Notes: generated from the letters alone by a model not told the origin. DNA of 64,000 bases from Pseudomonadota bacterium (GCA_963205115.1 CAUJHV010000058.1:1-64000); one strand, 5' to 3'; counted from the stretch's first letter, positions 51,528 through 60,836 are shown. Numbers and translations: made by a program.

Positions 51528-52664
51528 TCATAGCACCAGGCGACCGGCGTAGCCCGTCATTTCCAGGTAGCCCAGGCCCACGCGCCGGCCTTCGAGGTCC
51601 AACAACTCGGACAGGCCTTCCCAGTAGACCGTGCCGGTGGACATGCGCCCGTCGAGCTCCTGCGCGTCCATCAGCGCGCGCACCGTCCACTGGCCTTGCG
51701 GCGTCCGCACGGTCCATTCGACCGGGTAGCGCGCCTGCGAGGCGGGGCTGCGCCACACACGCCCGGGCTCGAAGTGCAGGTCCGTGCCGCCGAAGTGGCG
51801 CGGCGCAGCGCCGGGTGCGCGCAGGCAGCCGCCGGTCCACAGGCTGCTGCCGTCGGCGCGCCGCAGGCGAAAGGCGGTGAGGGCGCTGCCGTCGTCCAGG
51901 TTGAAGCCGATCCAGTCCCAGCCGACGGCCTGCGGGTGCAGCAGGGTGTCGCTCCATTCGTGATCGATCCAGCCGCGGCCGGTGACGGCCAGCGGCTTGC
52001 CGTCGATGCGCGCGCGGCCGGCCACGGCCAGCTGCGGCTCGCTGGTGTACATGCTGGCCAGGGCTTCGTCAGGCCCCTTGCGCGAGAAGCCGCCGTCGCC
52101 TTGCAGCAGCAGCGGCTGGGTGGTGGTGAGCGCCAGTTGCAGCGCGAAGTCTTCGGCGTCGATCTGCGTGTCGTAGCGCGAGCCTGCCGGGGTGTCGCGG
52201 CGGGCCAGCGACCAGCCGTCGAGGTGCACCTCGGCATCGGCCGTGGAGGCCCAGGCGCGCAGATCCGGCGCGGCTTGCCCCGACCAGCGCGCCAGCCGCC
52301 CGGCGTGCCGGTGGCTCGCGGCAGCGAGGTCGGTGATGGCGGCGTGCGCAAACAGCAGCTGGCGCGGCGCCAGCCGGCCCGGCAGCTGCTCCGCCAGGCC
52401 TGTGCGGCTGCGAAAGAAGGTGACCTGGAAGCCCAGCAGCGCGTCGCGCCCTGGCGCGCGCAGCCAGCCCGTGGCGTACCACCACTCGATGGCGCTGCCC
52501 GGGTGCGCGCCATGGTCGCGTGGGAAGGCCAAGGGCCGGCCGCGCCGCACGGGATCGTCGTCCGGCGCGGCCGGCGCAGGTGCCGCCGCCGCAGCGCCGG
52601 GTCGTGATGCGGCCAGCATCGCAGCCAGCGCCAACAGGCCGCGCCGGCGCGACACGCGGCTCAT
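51528..52664 (-). CDS. AttH/CrtC-like lipocalin-type protein, exported
   Basis: A 378-residue protein with a signal sequence (SRRRGLLALAAMLAASRPGA). The mature part begins near AFPRDHGAHPGSAIEWWYATG, the hallmark H-P-x-x-x-I-E-W-W-Y-x-T-G of the AttH/carotenoid 1,2-hydratase family. It also has GRGWIDHEWSDTLLHPQAVG and WDWIGFNLDDGSALTAFRLR. The start overlaps the hutF stop by ATGA, making it the last gene of the hutC-D-I-G-F arm. No carotenoid genes are near, so true CrtC activity is unlikely. Its role beside histidine breakdown is unknown. The start at 52664 is chosen because of that overlap and the signal peptide. Confidence 0.88.
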   Translation of the reverse strand: MSRVSRRRGLLALAAMLAASRPGAAAAAPAPAAPDDDPVRRGRPLAFPRDHGAHPGSAIEWWYATGWLRAPGRDALLGFQVTFFRSRTGLAEQLPGRLAPRQLLFAHAAITDLAAASHRHAGRLARWSGQAAPDLRAWASTADAEVHLDGWSLARRDTPAGSRYDTQIDAEDFALQLALTTTQPLLLQGDGGFSRKGPDEALASMYTSEPQLAVAGRARIDGKPLAVTGRGWIDHEWSDTLLHPQAVGWDWIGFNLDDGSALTAFRLRRADGSSLWTGGCLRAPGAAPRHFGGTDLHFEPGRVWRSPASQARYPVEWTVRTPQGQWTVRALMDAQELDGRMSTGTVYWEGLSELLDLEGRRVGLGYLEMTGYAGRLVL

Positions 52665-54007
52665 GGGCCGGTTCCGGGGGCGCGCACCACCGGCGGCACG
52701 GCCCAGCGGCCGCCCACCATCACGCCTGCAAACGCACGCACAGGGCTGGAAAAGACCAGCGCGTCGAGACATGCATCGCCGGGCAGATCGGCCAGGGCCT
52801 CGTCACCGGCATCGATCAGCAACAGATCGGCCCGCGCGCCGGTCTGCAATCCCCAACGTCGGAAACCAGCGGCCGCCGCACCGCCCTGCAGGCAGCGCTC
52901 GAACAGGCGCGCCGCCGTGGCGCCGCCGTAGGCCGATGGATCCGCGGCGACATTGCGCTGGCGGCGCAGCAGCCGCTGACCGAGTTCCATCAGCCGCAGC
53001 TCCTCGGGCCAGGCGCGGCTGACCTGGCTGTCCGAGCCCACCGACAAGGGCGTGCCGGCGGCCAGCCAGCGCGGCAGGTCGGGCAGGCCGTCGCCCAGGT
53101 TGGCCTCGGTGCCGGGGCAGATGACCACGCCCGCGCCGCTGCGCGCGACGGCTTCGATCTCCTCGGGTTCGGCATGCGTGGCGTGCACAAGCTGCCAGCG
53201 CGCGTCCATGGCCACGTGCTGCGCGAGCCAGGCGATGGGCCGCAGGCCCGTGTGGTGCAGGCAGTCATCGACCTCGCCGGTCTGCTCGGCCACATGGATG
53301 TGGATCGGCGCGTCGTCGCCGTCCAGGCGTTCCACCAAGCGGGCGATGGACGCGGGCGCAGCCGCGCGCAACGAGTGAATGGCCACGCCGGCGCGCACGC
53401 CCGGCCAGCCGGCGGCACGTGCGCCGTCGCGCAGCGCGAGCACTTGATCGACGTCCGTGGCAAAGCGGCGCTGGTCCTCGCGCAGGTTGGGCTGCGCAAA
53501 GCCGGCGCGTTCGTACAGCACGGGCAGCAGCGTCAGGCCGATGCCGGTGTCCGCGGCGGCCTCGGCCAGCGCGCAACTCATGGCCAGCGGGTCGGCGTAG
53601 GGGCGGCCGTCGGTGTCGTGGTGCAGGTAGTGGAACTCGCAGACCTGCGTATAGCCGCCGCGCAGCAGTTCGCGATACAAACGTGTGGCCCAACGGCGCA
53701 GTTCGGCCGGCGACAGGCGCAGCGCGACGCCGTACATGCGGTCGCGCCAGGACCAGAAATCGTCGTGCGCGTTCTCTCGGCGTTCGGCCTGGCCTGCGAA
53801 CGCGCGTTGGAAGGCGTGGCTGTGTGCGTTGACCAGGCCGGGCAGCACCGGGCCGGGCAGCACCTGGGCGTGCGGCGGCGCGGGCTGCTCGCTCTGCACC
53901 GATGCCCAGCAGCCGTCGTCGCCAGCCTGCAGCAGCACGGCGGATTGCCAGCGGCCGTCGACCCAGGCGCGCGGTGCCCACCAGAGTGAGTCTCCCGCCG
54001 AACTCAT
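52661..54007 (-). CDS. hutF: formimidoylglutamate deiminase
   Basis: A 448-residue amidohydrolase converting N-formimidoyl-L-glutamate to N-formylglutamate and ammonia, the first of the two steps in the five-step histidine pathway. Motifs: LPGLVNAHSHAFQRAFAG (metal His pair), VAIHSLRAAAP, IHIHVAEQTGEVDDC, HATHAEPEEIEAVARSGAGV and LSVGSDSQVSRAW with the metal Asp. The start at 54007 overlaps the hutG stop by ATGA. With HutG it shows that this strain uses the formylglutamate route and not HutE-type formimidase. Confidence 0.95.
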   Translation of the reverse strand: MSSAGDSLWWAPRAWVDGRWQSAVLLQAGDDGCWASVQSEQPAPPHAQVLPGPVLPGLVNAHSHAFQRAFAGQAERRENAHDDFWSWRDRMYGVALRLSPAELRRWATRLYRELLRGGYTQVCEFHYLHHDTDGRPYADPLAMSCALAEAAADTGIGLTLLPVLYERAGFAQPNLREDQRRFATDVDQVLALRDGARAAGWPGVRAGVAIHSLRAAAPASIARLVERLDGDDAPIHIHVAEQTGEVDDCLHHTGLRPIAWLAQHVAMDARWQLVHATHAEPEEIEAVARSGAGVVICPGTEANLGDGLPDLPRWLAAGTPLSVGSDSQVSRAWPEELRLMELGQRLLRRQRNVAADPSAYGGATAARLFERCLQGGAAAAGFRRWGLQTGARADLLLIDAGDEALADLPGDACLDALVFSSPVRAFAGVMVGGRWAVPPVVRAPGTGP

Positions 54008-54810
54008 GCGGGCTTCCAGTCGCGCATCGTGCGCACCAGGGTCTCCAGCAGCGGCCGCACCTCGGCGGCCCGATCGGCGTTCCAGGCGTAGGGCGGGGCT
54101 TCGTCCATGTAGCAGGACCAGGCCATCTCCAGCTGCACCGCGTGCACGCCCGCACCGGGCCGGCCGTAGTGGCGCGTGATGTGGCCGCCTTTGAAGCGGC
54201 CGTCGGCGATCTGCGTGTAGCGGGATTGGCCCTCGAGAACCGCCACCAGCGCCGCACGCAAGGACGGCGCGCAGCTGGTGCCCGCGGCCGTGCCGAGGTT
54301 GAGGTCCCACAGCCGCCCCTCGAACAGCCAGGGCAACTCGGACTGGATGCTGTGGCCGTCGAAGAGCACCGCGTGGCCGTGCGCGGATGTCAGGCGTTGG
54401 AGTTCATCGGCCAGTGCCTGGTGGTACGGCTGCCAGAAATGCTGCACACGCTGCTGCACCTCGGCCGCGTCGGGGGCCTGCCCCTCACGGTAGAGCGGCT
54501 CGCCGGTGAAAAATCGCGTGGGGCACAGCTCGGTGTTGTTCACGCCGGGGTACATCGGCGTGTTTTCCGGCGGGCGGTTCAGATCGACCACGTAACGGCT
54601 GTAGGTGGGCACGAGCATCGAGGCCCCCAGCTCGCGCGCGAAGGCGTACAGCCGCTCGAGGTGCCAGTCGGTGTCTTCGACCTGCAAGGCGCGCTCGGCC
54701 AGCCGCGGCCGCAGCTCGGGCGGCAGCCGGGTGCCGACGTGCGGCAGGCTCAGCAGCAGCGGCGTGTGGCCGCGGTGCAGGCGGAAGACCGGTTCGGCGG
54801 GCGTCATCAT
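54004..54810 (-). CDS. hutG: N-formylglutamate deformylase
   Basis: A 268-residue enzyme giving glutamate and formate from N-formylglutamate, the last step of the pathway. Family features: LLLSLPHVGTRLPPELRPRL, SRYVVDLNRPPENTPMYPGV, AVLFDGHSIQSELPWLFEGR, and FKGGHITRHYGRPGAGVHAV. The start ATG at 54810 overlaps the hutI stop by ATGA, and its stop overlaps hutF, so the arm is tightly translationally coupled. Confidence 0.95.
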   Translation of the reverse strand: MMTPAEPVFRLHRGHTPLLLSLPHVGTRLPPELRPRLAERALQVEDTDWHLERLYAFARELGASMLVPTYSRYVVDLNRPPENTPMYPGVNNTELCPTRFFTGEPLYREGQAPDAAEVQQRVQHFWQPYHQALADELQRLTSAHGHAVLFDGHSIQSELPWLFEGRLWDLNLGTAAGTSCAPSLRAALVAVLEGQSRYTQIADGRFKGGHITRHYGRPGAGVHAVQLEMAWSCYMDEAPPYAWNADRAAEVRPLLETLVRTMRDWKPA

Positions 54811-56048
54811 CGCGATACCTCCTGGCCGCCGGCGACCACGCGCAGCACCGGCGAATGACCGAAGCGATAGGCCAGCTCACGGGGATGACCCACGTCCCAG
54901 ACCACGAAGTCGGCGCGCTTGCCCGGTTCCAGCGTACCGTGGGTGTCCTGCAGGTCCAGCGCCGTGGCGGCATGCCGCGTCGCACCTGCCAGGGCTTCCT
55001 CGGGCGTGAGCTGGAACAGCGTGCAGGCCATGTTGAGCATCAAGGTGAGCGACAGCGCCGGTGAGGAGCCCGGGTTGTGATCGGTGGCGATGGCCATGGG
55101 CACACCCGCCGCGCGCAGCGATTCGATGGGCGGGCGCCGCGTCTCGCGCAGGTAGTAGAAAGCCCCGGGCAACAGCATCGCCACCGTTCCCGCGCGGGCC
55201 ATGGCCTGGATGCCATCGACCGACAGGTATTCGAGGTGGTCGCAGGACAGCGCGCCGTAGGACGCCGCGAGCGCCGCGCCGCCGGAATCGCTGAGCTGCT
55301 CGGCATGCAGCTTGACCGGCAGCGCCAGGGCGCGTGCGGCCTCGAACACACGCTGCACCTGCGCCGGCGTGAAGGCCATGCGCTCGCAGAAGGCGTCGAC
55401 CGCATCGACCAGGCCTTGTGCGTGCCACTGCGGCAGCCAGGTGCACACGGCGTCGATGTAGGTGTCGGCGCGGCCTTCGAATTCCGGCGGCAGCGCGTGC
55501 GCCGCCAGGCTGGTGGTGCGCACGGTGATCGGCAGCTCGCGCCCGATCTGGCGGGCCACGCGCAGGCAGCGGGCTTCGTCCTCCAGCGACAGGCCATAAC
55601 CGGACTTGATCTCGATGGTGGTCACGCCGTCGGCCAGCAGCGTGCGGGCGCGGTGCAAGGCCAGCGTGTGCAGCGTGGCTTCGCTGGCGCCGCGTGTGGC
55701 GGCCACGGTGGAGCGGATGCCGCCGCCGGCGCGCGCGATCTCTTCGTAGGTGGCGCCCTGCAGGCGCAGCTCGAATTCGTGCGCGCGCTGCCCGCCGTAG
55801 ACCAGGTGCGTGTGGCCGTCGATCAGCCCCGGCGTCACCACGGCGTTGCTCAGGTCATGCGTCGTGGTGACCTGCGCGCGCAGCTCGGGTGGCAGTTGAT
55901 CCTCCGGGCCGACCCAGCGCAGCGTGGGCCCTTCGGTCACCAGCGCGCCGATGTCGATCCAGCCCCAGGGGCGGTCGGGCGTCATCGTGGCCACGCGGGC
56001 GTGGTGCCACAGGTTCAGGGCGGGTGTGGGCGTGTCGTCGGTGCTCAC
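54807..56048 (-). CDS. hutI: imidazolonepropionase
   Basis: A 413-residue amidohydrolase hydrolysing imidazolone-5-propionate to formimidoylglutamate. VTPGLIDGHTHLVYGGQRAHE holds the metal His pair; IEIKSGYGLSLEDEARCLR, HAEQLSDSGGAALAASYGA, DHLEYLSVDG and IATDHNPGSSPALSLTLML complete the signature. The GTG at 56048 is chosen because it overlaps the hutD stop (GTGA) like the other junctions of this operon. An ATG at 56090 would lie inside hutD. Confidence 0.95.
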   Translation of the reverse strand: MSTDDTPTPALNLWHHARVATMTPDRPWGWIDIGALVTEGPTLRWVGPEDQLPPELRAQVTTTHDLSNAVVTPGLIDGHTHLVYGGQRAHEFELRLQGATYEEIARAGGGIRSTVAATRGASEATLHTLALHRARTLLADGVTTIEIKSGYGLSLEDEARCLRVARQIGRELPITVRTTSLAAHALPPEFEGRADTYIDAVCTWLPQWHAQGLVDAVDAFCERMAFTPAQVQRVFEAARALALPVKLHAEQLSDSGGAALAASYGALSCDHLEYLSVDGIQAMARAGTVAMLLPGAFYYLRETRRPPIESLRAAGVPMAIATDHNPGSSPALSLTLMLNMACTLFQLTPEEALAGATRHAATALDLQDTHGTLEPGKRADFVVWDVGHPRELAYRFGHSPVLRVVAGGQEVSR

Positions 56049-56686
56049 GGGTGGTCGCGGGTTGGGTGTGGAGTGAAGGCCATCCACCAACCGGGCGGAT
56101 CAGCGGATGGTGGTGCGTCGAGTGTCCAGCTGGACGTCGGTGGGGCCGGCGACTTTTCGTCGGGTACCGCGTCGTTGGCGCACCATAGCAGCGTGTGGGC
56201 CGGCAGCGATTGGGCAGGGCCATCGTCCACGCGCAGCTGCACCTCGCGCGCCGAGAAGAAGGCGCGCCACGGTGATCGGGTCGTCCAGGGCACACCGGCT
56301 TGCGCGGCTTGCAGGACGCCGGTGCCATGCGCGCGGCGCAGCATCAGGTTGATGTCCTGCGTGGTGCCGGCGAGCAGCCGCGCGTGGGGGGCGTCGGCGC
56401 CGTCGAAGACCACCGGGCGGTCGCCGCGGCAGACCCAGCGCGCGCCGCTGGCCCAGCCCAGCGCGACGCCCGCACCTTCGACCACGGCAAAGTGGCGCTG
56501 GATGCCGTCGAAGGGCGAGAAGGGGCCGTCGCGGTCGATGGTGGCGATGCTCAGGCGCAGCGACCAGCCGTCCGCCGCGGTGGATGGTGGCCACACAAGC
56601 AGCTCGCGCGTGGCGCCGCCGCCGTTTTTCCAGGCCTGCGGCGCGATATCGGCCAGGAAGACACGGTTCAGGTCAGTGGTCGTCAT
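56045..56686 (-). CDS. hutD: HutD family protein
   Basis: A 213-residue bicupin-like protein conserved in proteobacterial hut operons: LADIAPQAWKNGGGATRELL followed by WSLRLSIATIDRDGPFSPFD, and a C-terminal half with HTLLWCAND. Its exact job is unsettled; in Pseudomonas it limits over-activation of hut genes, perhaps by sensing urocanate. The start at 56686 overlaps the hutC stop by ATGA; upstream in-frame residues are antisense-like and not family-related. Confidence 0.9.
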   Translation of the reverse strand: MTTTDLNRVFLADIAPQAWKNGGGATRELLVWPPSTAADGWSLRLSIATIDRDGPFSPFDGIQRHFAVVEGAGVALGWASGARWVCRGDRPVVFDGADAPHARLLAGTTQDINLMLRRAHGTGVLQAAQAGVPWTTRSPWRAFFSAREVQLRVDDGPAQSLPAHTLLWCANDAVPDEKSPAPPTSSWTLDAPPSADPPGWWMAFTPHPTRDHP

Positions 56687-57507
56687 GGCTTGAACTGCCC
56701 TTCGATCACGTAGCGAACGCCGGGGTGGGTGAGGCGCGCGACCGTGATCGGGATGCCGCGGCTGACGGTGCGCCGCACCACGACCAGGCAGGGCGCGCCC
56801 TTGGCCAGGCCGAGGTGCTTGGCCTCGTCGGCGCTGGCGACCGTGGCCTCGATGGCGTATTGCGCCTCCCACAGCGGCGCCACCTCCAGCAGGTAGTGCG
56901 TGGGCGTGGTGCGTGTGAAGTCGACATCCAGCCAGTGCGGGGCCCAGGCCGGGTTGACGTAGCGGTCTTCGAGTTGCAGCGCCACGCCGTCTTCGGCATG
57001 CACCAGGCGTGTGTGGAAGACCGGGTCGCCGGAAGCCAGCCCCAGGCGCTGCGCGACGGCAGCGCTGGCCTTCTCCTGTCGGTGGACCAGCACCCGTGCC
57101 GAATGCCGGTGGCCGCGCGACTCGATCTCTTCGTGCAGGTCGCGGATGGTCAGCGTGGACGAGACCTTGTGCAGCTGCGCCGCGAAGGTGCCCACGCCCT
57201 GCACGCGCTCGACCAGGCCTTCGCCCTGCAGCTCGCGAAGCGCGCGGTTGACGGTCATGCGGCTGACACCGAACTGCGCGACGAGTTCGGCCTCCGACGG
57301 CATCAGCGCGCCGGGCGGGAAGCGGCCGGTCGACAGCGCGTCCTTCAGGTGCTGCTTGACGCGGGCATACGGGGCCTGCGGACGCGAGGGGACGTCCGGC
57401 GCGGCGTCGGCGCCCGCGCCGCGGGGCGGCACGGATTCGGCCGCTCGGCGCGGCGCCGGGCGGGTCGGGGCGGCAGCCGCGGGTGCGGCAGGACGGGCGC
57501 TGGACAT
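56683..57507 (-). CDS. hutC: histidine utilisation repressor HutC
   Basis: A 274-residue GntR-family repressor released from DNA by urocanate. The winged-helix part is YARVKQHLKDALSTGRFPPG, followed by LMPSEAELVAQFGVSRMTVN and RALRELQGEGLVERVQGVGT; the UTRA effector domain follows (LEDRYVNPAWAPHWLDVDFT). About 45 Ala/Pro/Arg-rich residues precede the DNA-binding domain, longer than usual, but no internal start codon offers an alternative. The start at 57507 is 24 bp from its own palindromic operator, so it is autoregulated. First gene of the minus-strand hut arm. Confidence 0.95.
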   Translation of the reverse strand: MSSARPAAPAAAAPTRPAPRRAAESVPPRGAGADAAPDVPSRPQAPYARVKQHLKDALSTGRFPPGALMPSEAELVAQFGVSRMTVNRALRELQGEGLVERVQGVGTFAAQLHKVSSTLTIRDLHEEIESRGHRHSARVLVHRQEKASAAVAQRLGLASGDPVFHTRLVHAEDGVALQLEDRYVNPAWAPHWLDVDFTRTTPTHYLLEVAPLWEAQYAIEATVASADEAKHLGLAKGAPCLVVVRRTVSRGIPITVARLTHPGVRYVIEGQFKP

Positions 57508-57514
57508 CGGGCGG

Positions 57515-57550
57515 ATGCTACTTGCCTAAGCTTGTATAGACAAGTAGAGT
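57515..57550. promoter_or_regulatory. HutC operator with overlapping divergent promoters of hutC and hutU
   Basis: The near-perfect palindrome CTTGTATAGACAAG (57531-57544) fits the known HutC site pattern CTTGTAT-N-TACAAG. On the plus strand TTGCCT (57522-57527) and TAGAGT (57545-57550) have a 17-bp spacer that ends with the palindrome (hutU promoter). On the minus strand TTGTCT (57538-57543) and TAGCAT (57515-57520) also have a 17-bp spacer (hutC promoter). HutC binding would occlude both. The hutC transcript would start at or within a few bases of its ATG. Confidence 0.8.
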
Positions 57551-57580
57551 GCGCCCCCATCAAGACCCGGGAGCACACCC

Positions 57581-59284
57581 ATGACCGATCTGTCCACCGC
57601 ACGCCACATCCCGCGCGCACGGCCCGTCCAGGCGCCCACCGGCACGGCACTGAGCTGCCGCAACTGGCTGATCGAGGCCGCCTACCGCATGATCCAGAAC
57701 AACCTGGATCCGGCCGTGGCCGAAAACCCCGATGCGCTGGTGGTCTACGGCGGCATCGGCAAGGCTGCGCGCGACTGGGCCTGCTTCGAGCAGATCCTGC
57801 AATCGCTGCGCGAGCTGAAGGAAGACGAAACCCTGCTGGTGCAAAGCGGCAAGCCCGTGGGTGTGTTCCGCACGCATGCCGATGCGCCGCGGGTACTCAT
57901 CGCCAACTCCAATCTCGTGCCCAAGTGGGCCACCTGGGAGCACTTCCACGAGCTCGACCGCAAGGGCCTGATGATGTACGGCCAGATGACGGCCGGCAGC
58001 TGGATCTACATCGGCAGCCAGGGCATCGTGCAGGGCACCTACGAGACCTTCGTCGAGGCCGGTCGCCAGCACTACGGCGGCAGCCTGAAGGGCAAGTGGA
58101 TCCTGACCGCGGGCCTGGGCGGCATGGGCGGCGCGCAGCCGCTGGCCGCCACCTTTGCCGGCGCCTGTTCACTGAATATCGAGTGCCAGCAGTCGCGCAT
58201 CGACTTCCGCCTGCGCAGCCGCTACCTGGACGAGCAGGCCGCGGATCTGGACGACGCGCTGGCGCGCATCACGCGCTACACGGCCGAAGGCCAGGCGCGT
58301 TCCATCGGCCTGCTGGGCAATGCGGCCGAGGTGCTGCCGCAACTGCTGGCGCGTGCCAAGGCCGGCGGCCCGAAGCCCGATCTGGTGACCGACCAGACCA
58401 GCGCGCACGACCTCGTCAACGGCTACCTGCCGCCGGGCTGGACGGTGGAAGCCTGGAAAGCCGCACAGGCTGACGACACGCAGCACGCGGCCTTGCGCGA
58501 TGCCGCGGCCAAAGGCTGTGCCGTGCACGTGCAGGCCATGCTGGATTTCCAGGCCATGGGCATCCCGACGGTCGACTACGGCAACAACATCCGCCAGGTC
58601 GCCTTCGATGCCGGCGTGAAGAACGCCTTCGATTTCCCGGGCTTCGTGCCGGCCTATATCCGCCCGCTGTTCTGCCGTGGCAAGGGGCCGTTCCGCTGGG
58701 TGGCGCTGTCGGGTGACCTGGAAGACATCCGCAAGACCGACGCGAAGATGAAGGAGCTGTTCCCCGAGGACACGCACCTGCACCGCTGGCTGGACATGGC
58801 CGGCGAGCGCATCGCCTTCCAGGGCCTGCCGGCGCGCATCTGCTGGATCGGCCTGGGCGAGCGCCAGCGCGCGGGCCTGGCTTTCAACGAGATGGTGCGC
58901 AGCGGCGAGCTCAAGGCACCCATCGTCATCGGCCGCGACCACCTGGACAGCGGCTCGGTGGCCTCGCCGAACCGCGAGACCGAATCGATGAAGGACGGCA
59001 GCGATGCCGTGAGCGACTGGCCGCTGCTGAATGCGCTGCTCAACACCGCTGGCGGCGCCACCTGGGTGAGCCTGCACCACGGCGGTGGCGTGGGCATGGG
59101 TTATTCGCAGCACGCCGGCGTGGTCATCGTCTGCGACGGCACGGACGCCGCGGCCAAGCGCATCGAGCGTGTGCTGTGGAACGACCCGGCCACCGGCGTG
59201 ATGCGCCATGCCGATGCCGGCTACGACATCGCCGTGCAGTGCGCCCGCGAACAAGGCCTGAACCTGCCGATGGTGGACGCCTGA
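57581..59284 (+). CDS. hutU: urocanate hydratase
   Basis: A 567-residue NAD-containing urocanase making imidazolone propionate from urocanate. It is full length with ENPDALVVYGGIGKAARDWA, GLMMYGQMTAGSWIYIGSQG, LTAGLGGMGGAQPLAATFAG (NAD-binding), the active-site region DFPGFVPAYIRPLFCRGKGP with its conserved Cys, and the end WVSLHHGGGVGMGYSQHAGV. The ATG at 57581 lies about 30 bp below the predicted -10 box. Its stop codon overlaps the hutH start. Confidence 0.98.
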   Translation: MTDLSTARHIPRARPVQAPTGTALSCRNWLIEAAYRMIQNNLDPAVAENPDALVVYGGIGKAARDWACFEQILQSLRELKEDETLLVQSGKPVGVFRTHADAPRVLIANSNLVPKWATWEHFHELDRKGLMMYGQMTAGSWIYIGSQGIVQGTYETFVEAGRQHYGGSLKGKWILTAGLGGMGGAQPLAATFAGACSLNIECQQSRIDFRLRSRYLDEQAADLDDALARITRYTAEGQARSIGLLGNAAEVLPQLLARAKAGGPKPDLVTDQTSAHDLVNGYLPPGWTVEAWKAAQADDTQHAALRDAAAKGCAVHVQAMLDFQAMGIPTVDYGNNIRQVAFDAGVKNAFDFPGFVPAYIRPLFCRGKGPFRWVALSGDLEDIRKTDAKMKELFPEDTHLHRWLDMAGERIAFQGLPARICWIGLGERQRAGLAFNEMVRSGELKAPIVIGRDHLDSGSVASPNRETESMKDGSDAVSDWPLLNALLNTAGGATWVSLHHGGGVGMGYSQHAGVVIVCDGTDAAAKRIERVLWNDPATGVMRHADAGYDIAVQCAREQGLNLPMVDA

Positions 59285-60819
59285 TGCTGCTGCGACCCGG
59301 CCAACTCACGCTCGACGAACTGCAGGGCATCCACGCCGACTTGCAGCCGCTGCACCTCGATCCGATGGCGCTGCCTGCGGTGCAGGCCAGCGCGGCCCTG
59401 GTGCAACGCGCGGCCGCCGGTGACGTGGCGGTCTACGGCGTCAATACCGGCTTCGGCAAGCTGGCCTCCACGCGCATCGGCGCGAAGGATCTGGACACCC
59501 TGCAGTGGAACCTGATCCGCAGCCACAGCGTGGGCGTGGGCGCTCCTCTGGCCGCGCCCGTCGTGCGCTTGATGCTGGCGTTGAAAGCCGCCAGCCTGGG
59601 CCGAGGCCACAGCGGCGTGCGGCCCGTCGTGATCGAGTCGCTGCTGGCGGTGCACAACGCGGGGCTGGTGCCCTGGGTGCCCTGCCAGGGCAGCGTGGGC
59701 GCCAGTGGCGACCTGGCACCGCTGGCCCACATGTCGCTGGCGCTGATGGGCGAGGGCTACTTCGTGCGCGCCGACGGCTCGCGCCAACCGGCCGCGGAAG
59801 GCCTGCAGGCACATGGCATCGCGCCGCTGCGGCTGGCGGCCAAGGAAGGCCTGGCGCTGATCAACGGCACGCAGACCAGCACGGCGCTGGCGCTGCACGC
59901 GCTGTTTGCCTTCGAGCCGGTGCTGGAGTCCGCGCTGGTCATCGGCGCGATGACGGTGGACGCCGCGCGCGGCAGCGACGGACCCTTCGACCCACGCATC
60001 CACGAGCTGCGCGGCCAGCCGGGGCAGATCGACGTGGCGCGCTACTACCGCGCGCTGCTGGCCGGCAGCGCCATCCGCGCCTCGCACGAGGCCGGTGACG
60101 ACCGCGTGCAGGACCCGTATTGCCTGCGCTGCCAGCCGCAGGTGGTGGGCGCCTGCCTGGACCAGCTGCGCCATGCGGCGCTGGTGCTGCTGCGCGAGTC
60201 CAACGCCGTGACAGACAACCCCTTGATCGTGGGCGACGCGCTGGTCAGCGGCGGCAATTTCCACGCCGAGCCGGTGGCACTGGCCTGCGACGCGATGGCC
60301 TGCGCCATCGCCGAGGTGGGCGCGATCGCGGAGCGGCGCATCGCCATGCTGATCGATTCCAGCGTCTCGCGCCTGCCGCCCTTCCTGACGGCTGACGCCG
60401 GGTTGAACAGCGGTTTCATGATCGCGCATGTCACGGCGGCCTCGCTGGCCAGCGAGAACAAGTCGCTGGCGCACCCGGCGAGCGTGGATTCGCTGCCGAC
60501 ATCGGCCAACCAGGAAGACCACGTGTCCATGGCCACCTTCGCGGCCCGGCGCCTGCAGCCGATGATTGCCAACGTGGCCAACATCCTGGGCATCGAGTGG
60601 CTGGCCGCGGCGCAGGCCATCGATTTCCTGCGGCCGCTGCACAGCAGCGCCGCAGTGGAGACGGCCCACGCGACCTTGCGCGTGCGCAGCCCGCGCCTGG
60701 ACCAGGACCGGTTCCTGGCGCCCGACATCGAAGCCGCGCAGCAATTGGTGAGTGCGGGCGCGCTGTCCAGCGTATTCCAGGGCCTGCCCGGGCTGCCGGC
60801 CTTGTGGGTGCCGGCTTGA
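59284..60819 (+). CDS. hutH: histidine ammonia-lyase
   Basis: A 511-residue enzyme eliminating ammonia from histidine to give urocanate, the inducer of the system. The MIO prosthetic group forms from Ala140-Ser141-Gly142 in QGSVGASGDLAPLAHM. Also conserved are YGVNTGFGKLASTRI, GHSGVRPVV, LINGTQTSTALALHAL, and VTDNPLIV ... GNFHAEPVALACD. The start ATG at 59284 shares one base with the hutU stop (TGATG). Last gene of this arm; a GC-rich hairpin follows. Confidence 0.98.
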   Translation: MLLRPGQLTLDELQGIHADLQPLHLDPMALPAVQASAALVQRAAAGDVAVYGVNTGFGKLASTRIGAKDLDTLQWNLIRSHSVGVGAPLAAPVVRLMLALKAASLGRGHSGVRPVVIESLLAVHNAGLVPWVPCQGSVGASGDLAPLAHMSLALMGEGYFVRADGSRQPAAEGLQAHGIAPLRLAAKEGLALINGTQTSTALALHALFAFEPVLESALVIGAMTVDAARGSDGPFDPRIHELRGQPGQIDVARYYRALLAGSAIRASHEAGDDRVQDPYCLRCQPQVVGACLDQLRHAALVLLRESNAVTDNPLIVGDALVSGGNFHAEPVALACDAMACAIAEVGAIAERRIAMLIDSSVSRLPPFLTADAGLNSGFMIAHVTAASLASENKSLAHPASVDSLPTSANQEDHVSMATFAARRLQPMIANVANILGIEWLAAAQAIDFLRPLHSSAAVETAHATLRVRSPRLDQDRFLAPDIEAAQQLVSAGALSSVFQGLPGLPALWVPA

Positions 60820-60836
60820 CCGGCACTGCCTTGCGC

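Noticed and set aside
51528..52664. Carotenoid 1,2-hydratase (CrtC) as a literal function
   Set aside because: No carotenoid genes are in the window and the AttH/CrtC family is functionally broad.
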